Part shown: positions 34,540-41,161 of the stretch, piece after piece
How positions within the stretch are numbered: the stretch's first letter is position 1
Layout: the number at the start of each line of letters is the position of its first letter
Origin: Nonomuraea antri
Lineage (GTDB): Bacteria; Actinomycetota; Actinomycetes; Streptosporangiales; Streptosporangiaceae
NCBI RefSeq assembly: GCF_013283785.1
Contig: NZ_JABCPZ010000026.1
Span: 1-64,000, forward strand
Length of the DNA stretch: 64,000 nucleotides
Reading direction: 5' to 3'
Position numbers and translations under genes: made by a program
The notes under the pieces: generated by a model
What the model was told of the DNA's origin: nothing
Database searches by the model: none
Seen by the model: only the letters and a program-made list of their open reading frames with translations

Positions 34540-35106
34540 ATGAGCACCCAGTACGCATGGTCTGAACGCTTCCCTGAAAGGCCTACGGCGACCGAAGAGC
34601 TTGATCGCTTGGCGTTGAACAAGGAATGCGTTCTGCATCTCCCGGCTGCCGAGGCAGAGGTCCGTCGGCTTGAAGAGCGACTGGGCATGGAGCTGCCGGC
34701 GAGTTACCGGCAGTTTCTCCTGTTCGCCAACGGGTGGGGCAACGACGATGACTGCTGCCTGCTGCGTGTCGAGGAGATCGGCTGGCTTCGTGAGGTCGAC
34801 CCCTCGGTCGCCGAGAGCTGGTCAGCGCCCAAGCCGGAGGATTCGTGGAGCGTGCCCGACGAGCTCTACTTCGTTTATGGGCGCGAGCAGGTCGCCGGCA
34901 ACATGAGAGCGGAGTATGTGGACGACACCCTTCTGGCCGGGTACTGGGACGATGGGGCCGTTCTCCTCAACCCCCACGTCAAAACTCCTGAAGGCGAGTG
35001 GGAGGCCTGGTATCTCGCACCTTGGCTGGCCGGCGCCAGGCGTTACACGTCTTTCTGGGACCTGATTGTGGACCAGCTCAGAAGCAGCACCGATGGCGTG
35101 CGCTAG
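34540..35106 (+). CDS. SMI1/KNR4 family protein
   Basis: This 188-aa protein has the SMI1/KNR4 (SUKH) core: AEVRRLEERLGMELPASYRQ, FLLFANGWGNDDDCCLL and the acidic patch around WLREVDPSVAESW. The C-terminal half (AEYVDDTLLAGYWDDGAVLL and WYLAPWLAGARRYTSF) completes the fold. In bacteria such proteins are often immunity partners of polymorphic nuclease toxins. No toxin gene lies next to it, so it may be an orphan immunity gene, a frequent occupant of integration hot spots. The start at ATG 34540 lacks a good ribosome site. Confidence 0.85.
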   Translation: MSTQYAWSERFPERPTATEELDRLALNKECVLHLPAAEAEVRRLEERLGMELPASYRQFLLFANGWGNDDDCCLLRVEEIGWLREVDPSVAESWSAPKPEDSWSVPDELYFVYGREQVAGNMRAEYVDDTLLAGYWDDGAVLLNPHVKTPEGEWEAWYLAPWLAGARRYTSFWDLIVDQLRSSTDGVR

Positions 35107-35291
35107 ATGTACTTGGTCATGAACTTCTTGATACCTGAACGGGGGTGTGATCGGTCGGTCGCGTCCCCCCACGGGCAGCCGGGTCCGCCCGAGGATCCTG
35201 GTGGACGCCACTCGTGCGTAGTTGGCGCAGTTCCTCGGGTGGAGAAGTGAGTGTGCGGGATAAACGCCGCTGTGGCAGGGGTGCCGTAGGG
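35107..35291. other. Spacer before the recombinase remnant
   Basis: This 185-bp stretch has no recognisable gene; it may hold an eroded upstream part of the recombinase. Confidence 0.3.
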
Positions 35292-35520
35292 AACTGCTAC
35301 CGCGTGGAGGAGATCTTGAGCCTGGAGGTGCCGGATCTGAATCAGGCCGACAAGCGCGGCCGCGCGGTGGCCAGGGCGGCCAAGGGCGGGCGTCTGCCAG
35401 TGGATCCCCTGGCAGACGCGCACCGTCCGGTTGCTTGCTCGCCTCCTACCCGGCCGCATCGTCAGCCTGGCGTTTCTGGACGGCCACGTCGTCGTCCCGG
35501 TGCTTCTGGCCCGACCGTAA
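35292..35520 (+). pseudogene. Tyrosine recombinase internal remnant, frameshifted
   Basis: CYRVEEILSLEVPDLNQADK, followed by RGRAVA, in one frame and WIPWQTRTVRLLARLLPGRI then VSLAFLDG in the next frame reproduce the ARAEE(I/V)L.L..EDLDL..+RG and WQTGTARLLPRLL regions of actinobacterial site-specific recombinases. The frame change is near 35397. The catalytic Arg region is CYRVEE instead of GARAEE, and the C-terminal half is missing. Confidence 0.7.
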
Positions 35521-35782
35521 GCCATCAGCCCGAACCTCGTCCTGGAGTTGAGTGGCGCGGCTCCCCCACCCTGGACGGGGAGCAGCCTTGCCGCCCGTCG
35601 GCCGTCAGCAGCGCGCCATCGGGCGACCGCTTTGGTGTTCGGGGTCGCCCGATGGTCGGCGTCAGCAGCGGAGCCTCAGGCGCGACCGGCTCGGCTGTGA
35701 GCGCCGGATGCCGAGCGGCTCACGTCGGCGAGCCATCGAAGGTCATGACCGCAAGCACTCGCTTCATCCCGACGGCTCGGGC

Positions 35783-36292
35783 TCAGGCCCACGGCGATTC
35801 GCCGAGATAGTTGCGGTCGTTGACCCATGCCTCCGAATGCACCTTGGCGTGCACGGAGAGGGTCCGTCCGAAGCACACCGACCAGGAGTGGGGCCCGACA
35901 CCCGAGGAGGAGCAGATCCAGTCGCCCATGACGACGTCCGCGGTACTCAGGTCCACATAAACCCTCGCGCTGAAGAGGCTGGATCGGTTGTTGCGGACGA
36001 TCACAGCCCCTTGCGCGGCGGTCCCACCCGGCGACCTGATCGCGCAGACCTGCGCGATCACGTCGCTGGCGATCTTCTTGGAGCCGGCGCAGCGCCACGT
36101 GCTGGAGCTGGCGGTGATCGGGTTGGTGTTGCCGTACGGGCGCCAGCTGCCATCTCCGATGTCGGAGGCGCCGGCGGTTGCCGCGACCGTGGTCAGCGCG
36201 GTGGCGCCGGCGGGTGCCGCTCCCGCGACCAGGGGCAGTGCGGTGGCAGCGGCCAGAGCAAGGGCAGTCGCGAACCTTCTGGTGACGGTCAT
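35783..36292 (-). CDS. Secreted protein, unknown
   Basis: This 169-aa protein starts at ATG 36292, with GGAGGAA 8 bases upstream; the longer open frame upstream lacks coding character. Residues 1-32 form a signal peptide ending GAAPAGA. The mature part has four Cys (TWRCAG, AQVCAI, WICSSS and SVCFG), likely two disulfides, and alternating polar beta-strand-like segments (VIVRNNRSSLFSARVYVDLS). No family was recognised. It lies between two recombinase remnants. Confidence 0.75.
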   Translation of the reverse strand: MTVTRRFATALALAAATALPLVAGAAPAGATALTTVAATAGASDIGDGSWRPYGNTNPITASSSTWRCAGSKKIASDVIAQVCAIRSPGGTAAQGAVIVRNNRSSLFSARVYVDLSTADVVMGDWICSSSGVGPHSWSVCFGRTLSVHAKVHSEAWVNDRNYLGESPWA

Positions 36293-36496
36293 GGATTCGG
36301 TTCCTCCGTGATTTCGGTCGGATGTCACGACAGGCCGCAGAACCAGTGGACGACGTGATCTGCGCACCTGCGGACCTTTCGACACGGGTCGGAAAGAGAT
36401 TTGGAACGGGATCCCGGGGGTGAAGCCTGCCGGCTCGTTCGTCGAGCATGTGGGCGGGCAGGTTAGTGGCGCTTTCATGGCGCTTTAGGGGCAGTT

Positions 36497-36530
36497 CAGG
36501 GTTGGTGGCGGCTCAGGGTTGGTGGCGGCT
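36497..36530. repeat. 17-bp tandem duplication
   Basis: CAGGGTTGGTGGCGGCT occurs twice head-to-tail (36497-36513 and 36514-36530). Confidence 0.9.
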
Positions 36531-36882
36531 CAAGGCGCTGGCGGTTCAGGCGCATGAGCTCGATCTGGAGTGTGTCGCGCCGGCGCGGGTGTGTACCGGC
36601 GGTTGTCGGAGCGGTCACTTCGGGCTCGATGCCGACCGACCGGACAGGCGGAGCCCGGCCCGGGGGACCTGAGCGGGGTCGACGGCGTCGGTGCCGGTGG
36701 CGGTGCCGGTGCCGATAAGCGGCGGACCGCTAGTCCGGGGACTCTGCTGCGGTCATGAACCGCTGGCTGCGCGGCGACCGCCATCTGGACGCGGCACCTG
36801 TCCGGGCTGGGCTCCTTCACGCTTGGACCCGGCGCGAGGGCCTGCCAGCCGCCAGCCCGGCCCGCCGTCTGGAGCGACGCAT

Positions 36883-36930
36883 CCCGCCTGCCCGCCTGCC
36901 CGCCTGCCCGCCTGCCCGCCTGCCCGCCTC
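36883..36930. repeat. Octanucleotide array (CCCGCCTG)x6
   Basis: Five perfect CCCGCCTG units and a sixth with one change run from 36883 to 36930. There is no gene around them. Such GC-rich arrays are prone to slippage. Confidence 0.92.
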
Positions 36931-37006
36931 TGCGATCGTGCCATCCCCGCCGTCCGGCTAGCGCAGGTCTTCAGCGACTATCGTCACCTGCTGCGCAAGC
37001 GGCTCC

Positions 37007-37117
37007 GTGGTGATCTTCTACGAGGCAGGAGCCCGGGCCGAAGGGGTACTGTCCCTCAGGGGCGAAGAGTTCGATCCTGAGTTCCGCCGCGCCCGCGTCA
37101 CATTTCGGTGCGGCGTC
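37007..37117 (+). pseudogene. Second internal remnant of a tyrosine recombinase
   Basis: VIFYEAGARAEGVLSLRGEE followed by FDPEFRRARVTFRCG matches the GARAEEVL.L..EDLD...RRARV segment of site-specific recombinases. It holds the first catalytic Arg but nothing downstream. It is distinct in sequence from the 35.3-kb remnant, so it derives from a different element. Confidence 0.65.
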
Positions 37118-37255
37118 CTCCAAATACGTGCGTTGGTTTCTCGCCGCTGGCCGTCGACCTCGAGATCGGCGCCCGTCGGCCCTCTGTAACCCACGCGCCA
37201 CGATTCGGTCATGCCCGCTCGCCCCGCGTTCTGAGGGCCGCAGCCTCATGAGCGG

Positions 37256-37930
37256 TCAGTTCTTACGTGGTGTGACCGCGCAGAGATAGGTCGATTCCTC
37301 CAGCAGTCCCGCTGTCAGCTTGAGCCCGGTCAGGTTCTCGGCCAGTGCGAAGACGGCTCCGATCTGTGTTGCGGTGTCGTCGAGGAAGAAAATCGTGCAC
37401 GATCGGACGCCGCATGCCAGATCCAATCCCGCCCGTCGCATGGCCTCTAATGCTCCGTCCGGGTCACTGCCATGGCGATCGGCTGCGAAGGGCGGTTCGA
37501 ACCCCAGTCGTATTTCGCCGTCCTCGGCCCAGTAGAAGCGCTGGACCGCGTTGACGTTGCTGAAGTGGGACACCAGCCGCGTGCCGGCGGACAACGGCTT
37601 GATGATCTTCGGACGGGATCCCATGAAGCCGTTGGGCTCGACGATGAGACACCAGCCGCCGACGTCCGTGGCTCCGAAGAAGTGGCCGGGCCAGCCGCCG
37701 TAGGGGCCGGGACCGGCGTAAGCAGCGTTGTCCAGGTCGTCGAAGCTCATGCCGGAAGGAACGTCGTCGAACCAGTCGCTGAATCGCGCCACAACGTCTT
37801 CGGTACGTGCATCGAGTCGCGTCACGACGTCTTCAGGAGCCAGGCCCTTGACCAGCGTGATGCAGTACGCCTCCCACAAGCTTGGAAACCGGTCGTAGAA
37901 CCAGCGGTAGTCGGCTGCTGTTGCGATCAC
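37256..37930 (-). CDS. DUF6461-like protein
   Basis: This 224-aa cytoplasmic protein starts at GTG 37930. The opening YRWFYDRFPSLWEAYCITLV followed by KGLAPEDV, and later GGWCLIVEPNGFMG, are typical of the actinobacterial DUF6461 family. The C-terminal part resembles the same family's second half (TGLKLTAGLLEESTYLCAV). The function is unknown; members occur singly in accessory regions, as here. Confidence 0.8.
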   Translation of the reverse strand: MIATAADYRWFYDRFPSLWEAYCITLVKGLAPEDVVTRLDARTEDVVARFSDWFDDVPSGMSFDDLDNAAYAGPGPYGGWPGHFFGATDVGGWCLIVEPNGFMGSRPKIIKPLSAGTRLVSHFSNVNAVQRFYWAEDGEIRLGFEPPFAADRHGSDPDGALEAMRRAGLDLACGVRSCTIFFLDDTATQIGAVFALAENLTGLKLTAGLLEESTYLCAVTPRKN

Positions 37931-37963
37931 GTCCTCATGCTGCCAGCGGTGACCGGCAAACGA

Positions 37964-39631
37964 TCAACGCGAGGCGACTGGCTCCAATACGGTCCTAGTG
38001 CCTCTTCCCGCAGTTCCCTTGGCTCTGCGGCTGGACGTCCTCCGGATCGCGAAGGAGCGGCTGGTGCTGAGCCTAAGCGGATTTCGCCGAACCCGCCAAT
38101 GATGATCTTGCACATTGCCTGCCTCGGCGCGTTCTGGATCTAGGGAGGTTCCGTGTCGCCCTGCCTGCTCTCGCGCCGATGGATGAGCATTATGGTGCAA
38201 AGGACGCACCTGCGCCCCTGGCAGGCGCGATGAGCAGCAGTAGCCGCAGCTCGCCTCGCGGCACCGGCTGTCGAAGGCTCCCGGGGAGATGAGATTGCGG
38301 CCCTCCCGATGGCTGCGAGCGCCGACGGGTGTTGAGCCTGCCCTGCGGCCGGATGGGGGTAGGAGCGGGTCGTGATCGTAGAGCGATACCGCACTGGCTG
38401 GGTTGGGTGCGGCGGCTTCGCCGTCTCGGATCTGCCAGGTACGGGCTCTGCGGCCTCCTCCGGGCGACGGCCTCGTTATCGAGGTCCGCGCACCGGACGG
38501 CCAGCCGGGCGAGGCGACGGCGGTGGAGGCGACGGTGGTGGAGGGCCCAGCGTGATGGCGGGCCCAGGGTGGTGACCGACCGGCGCGTGGGCTTGGATCG
38601 GACCGTGGCCGAGGTGTCTGGGGGTGATGTAGCGCGAGCTGATGGCGTCCGGACGTCGGTCGGTTTGTTTCGGGGAGTGCGTCCCGGGCGATCTGCTGGA
38701 GCTGTCCAGCCAGTTGGTCAGGTGGGAACAGCCAGAGGCCGAGCGAGTCCGCACCGGCCGCCAGCAGTTCCTGGAGCCGTTCGCGCACGTGGCCAGGGCG
38801 GCCGGCGACGGCGAATTCGTCGATCCAGGCGTCCTCGACAACGAGCGGTTCGTTCTCTCCCAGCTTCGCGGTCCGGTCGCGGATCTCAGCGCCGTGCCGG
38901 GAGTGCTCGATCAGTGCCGTGTGTGCTTCGGCCTTGAGGAAGAAGCCGACGGCCTCGCGTACCGCGTCGCGGGCCGCCCGCTCGTCGTCGTCCACCGCGG
39001 CCAGCACGAACGCCGTGATCGGCGGCGTCGGCCTGCCCGCCGCGCTCACCTGTTCCCGCGCCCAGCTCACGTACGTAGGGCCGGCCAGGACCGACAGCAG
39101 GATCCCGTCCGCGATGGCACCGGCGGCGCGGAGCGCACGCGCGTTGACCGCTCCAATCCACAGCTCCGGCGGCTGCTCGGGAGGAAACTCCAGCCGGATG
39201 CCGGAGAACTGGTGCGTGCTCGTCCGGCGATCGACGGTGGCGCCGCTCAGGAGTTCGCGCAGGACGTCGAAGGTCTCGGTGACCGCGGTCAGCGGGCGTT
39301 CAGGCAGCAGTCCCATCTGACGGAGCCAGTGCGTATTGCCCAGCCCGACGGCGGCCCGGGTACGTCCTGGGTACATCCGGGCCAGACCGGACAGCTCCAT
39401 GGCCAGCACCGCCGGGTGCCGGGTCATCACGCTGGCCAGCCCGAGGCCGGCGGGGACGGTACGGGTGGCGGCCAGCAGCTGGGTCAGCCCGGACAGGCCG
39501 CCCGTGAAGAAGCAGTCCTCCGAGAACCACAGCTCACCGAAGCCGAGCCGTTCGGCCAGCGCAGCGCCCTGGGTCAGTTCCTCCGGCGGGGTCAAGCTGC
39601 CGAACACGATCCCGATGTCGCTCGTGTCCAT
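37964..39631 (-). CDS. LLM-class flavin-dependent oxidoreductase with abnormal C-terminal extension
   Basis: From ATG 39631 (AGGAGGG ribosome site) the first 325 residues are a luciferase-like (LLM) monooxygenase: DIGIVFGSLTPPEELTQGAA, LGFGELWFSED, VGLGNTHWLRQMG and a C-terminal FAVAGRPGHVRERLQELLAA. The family uses reduced FMN or F420 to oxidise or reduce small substrates and is usually 320-350 aa. Here the frame continues for another 230 residues of Pro/Arg/Ser-rich, low-complexity text to 37964. That suggests that the original stop near 38657 was lost by mutation or frameshift. The conserved part alone should fold. A palindrome at 39705-39719 lies upstream. Confidence 0.75.
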   Translation of the reverse strand: MDTSDIGIVFGSLTPPEELTQGAALAERLGFGELWFSEDCFFTGGLSGLTQLLAATRTVPAGLGLASVMTRHPAVLAMELSGLARMYPGRTRAAVGLGNTHWLRQMGLLPERPLTAVTETFDVLRELLSGATVDRRTSTHQFSGIRLEFPPEQPPELWIGAVNARALRAAGAIADGILLSVLAGPTYVSWAREQVSAAGRPTPPITAFVLAAVDDDERAARDAVREAVGFFLKAEAHTALIEHSRHGAEIRDRTAKLGENEPLVVEDAWIDEFAVAGRPGHVRERLQELLAAGADSLGLWLFPPDQLAGQLQQIARDALPETNRPTSGRHQLALHHPQTPRPRSDPSPRAGRSPPWARHHAGPSTTVASTAVASPGWPSGARTSITRPSPGGGRRARTWQIRDGEAAAPNPASAVSLYDHDPLLPPSGRRAGSTPVGARSHREGRNLISPGAFDSRCREASCGYCCSSRLPGAQVRPLHHNAHPSAREQAGRHGTSLDPERAEAGNVQDHHWRVRRNPLRLSTSRSFAIRRTSSRRAKGTAGRGTRTVLEPVASR

Positions 39632-39704
39632 CGTGCGTCCCTCCTGGGCACCTGTTGGAGTTGGGAAGGTCTCCAACCGGTCGCGGTTCGAGCGCCTCCA
39701 CAAA

Positions 39705-39719
39705 TGGACGGAATGTCCA
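39705..39719 (-). promoter_or_regulatory. Palindrome upstream of the LLM gene
   Basis: TGGAC-GGAAT-GTCCA is an inverted repeat with perfect 5-bp arms, 74-88 bp before the start codon. It is a possible regulator site; no matching regulator is adjacent. Confidence 0.4.
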
Positions 39720-40292
39720 CTTACACTCCAGCGCAACCGGACGCCTTGTCCAGTTATTCCGACCCAGGAGGCCCAGATCCTGATATTTCAGCGGCACGCA
39801 TCGATCATTGAGGTGTTGTCGCTGCTCAGCATCCTGACGGCTCATCTGGCCGCGTCGTACCGCCGCCGCCCCATGCGGGCGAGCACGCCAACGACCCATC
39901 ACAAACCCTCACCGCGGCGGCTCAAAGGCGTAGGTTCCACTGACACAGACGATGGCGCAGGAGCCGGATTCCCGGTATCGCGACCACTTTCGTGCCGCTG
40001 TCGCAGGTGCGGCACAGCCCGGCCGAGGCTGGCCGGTGTCTCGGCGGCCGACTGATAGGCGCCCCCGCGAACTCACTCCGCACACCGGCGGATGCCGCAG
40101 GCCCGTCACCGTCACGGTCCGGCCCACGCTCGCACCGGCCTCGACCACAGACCGCATCTCTGCCCGCCTCCCCCACCGAACCCTGCTCGCGCTGGAGTTA
40201 CGCCAACCGCAGCAGGAGTGCTCCCACCTGCCGGTCTCTCCGAGGCAGGCAGTGATCGGGTCGGTCGGGTGGCGGGCTGCACACGTCCCCAG
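39720..40292. other. 573 bp without a supported gene
   Basis: Several overlapping open frames exist, but none has a domain, ribosome site or coherent protein character. No hairpin or repeat of note was seen. Confidence 0.4.
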
Positions 40293-41018
40293 CTACGCGG
40301 CCAACGCCGTCCCAACGCAGTCGTCGTCGTATGCGGCGGCGATCGGGGCCCAGACCCGCAGCTCGTCCTGGTAATAGCCGAGCTTTCCGTATGGGATGAG
40401 GTGGGCGCCTCCGGTTTCGGTCACCGCGCCGCGCGCCCGCCAGCCACAGCAGGAACGTTCCCCCGCGCGGACGCGGTTCGTCGCGCGGAACTCCGCGTCA
40501 CCGTTCGCCTCGGCGCGCCCCGCCCTACCCGTCGAGGCGCTGGTTCGCGTTTCCGCCATCCCCTCCATCCGCGCCGTCACCACGGCCGTGCCGGCGAGCG
40601 ACCCCGGGCCGAGCACGGCGGCTCCCGCCACGCCCGTGACGGCCACCTTCCCGGTGGAGCTGTCGGCCGGTTTGTCCCCGTCCGCGCCCCGGTTGCAGAC
40701 GGACCGGTTCGAAACGCTCTCCAGGGCCCTGACCTCGGCCCGGGTCCAGGTGCGGTACTCGTCCAGCGTGAACTCCCCGTAGTAGGCAACACCGGCTAAG
40801 TATTCGTAAGTAGTCACATTGGGCTCCGATCCCGAGCCGGCCGCCTGGTCGTCCCAGACGGCCTCGGTCGCCGCGTGGTCGCCCGGACTTCGCCGTCCGG
40901 GCCGGGCGGCGCGCCGCTGGCGCGGTCCTTGGGCGAGTACGTCACCGGGATGTCCGTCGGGCACCCGAATGATGATCCGGTCGAGCCGCGTACGCATCCA
41001 GAACGTGAGGTCGGTCAC
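40293..41018 (-). CDS. Hypothetical protein coupled to a 17-aa leader ORF
   Basis: The start was placed at GTG 41018, which overlaps the stop of a 17-codon ORF, so translation is coupled. That gives 241 aa opening VTDLTFWMRTRLDRIIIRVP. An alternative GTG at 40817 (with GGAG upstream) would give 174 aa beginning TTYEYLAGVAYYGEFTLDEY. No domain was recognised. The middle is Gly/Ala/Thr-rich; the end (GAHLIPYGKLGYYQDELRVW) is well structured. It is divergent from the SARP regulator, 90 bp away, and could be its target. Confidence 0.5.
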   Translation of the reverse strand: MTDLTFWMRTRLDRIIIRVPDGHPGDVLAQGPRQRRAARPGRRSPGDHAATEAVWDDQAAGSGSEPNVTTYEYLAGVAYYGEFTLDEYRTWTRAEVRALESVSNRSVCNRGADGDKPADSSTGKVAVTGVAGAAVLGPGSLAGTAVVTARMEGMAETRTSASTGRAGRAEANGDAEFRATNRVRAGERSCCGWRARGAVTETGGAHLIPYGKLGYYQDELRVWAPIAAAYDDDCVGTALAA

Positions 41019-41068
41019 CTCACGGATCTGCCGATAGTGCCGGTGACGTCGCCTTTCAGCAGCTCCAT
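41015..41068 (-). CDS. 17-aa leader peptide ORF with ideal ribosome site
   Basis: GGAGGTGATC, a 10-base perfect anti-16S match, stands directly before ATG 41068. The frame encodes MELLKGDVTGTIGRSVR and ends at TGA 41017-41015, overlapping the GTG of the next ORF (GTGA). Such an arrangement usually serves to deliver ribosomes to the downstream gene. It could alternatively be the start of a longer protein cut short by a frameshift. Confidence 0.45.
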   Translation of the reverse strand: MELLKGDVTGTIGRSVR

Positions 41069-41161
41069 GATCACCTCCAGCAGGACGGGTCGTACGGCGA
41101 GTCTGTTCCGCCGCCCTTGCAAGATCCTGATCGAGAGTTGAATTGCGAGTAAGGTTCAGCC

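Larger units (their letters stand above)
36293..36996. other. GC-rich repetitive spacer
   Basis: Apart from the 17-bp duplication at 36497-36530 and the octamer array at 36883-36930, this 700-bp stretch holds no supported gene. The frames found here are repeat-driven (Pro/Ala/Cys/Arg). Confidence 0.5.

Noticed and set aside
37488..37506. GGTTCGAACCCC tRNA-like T-loop
   Set aside because: It lies inside a well-supported DUF6461-like coding sequence, and no cloverleaf can be formed.
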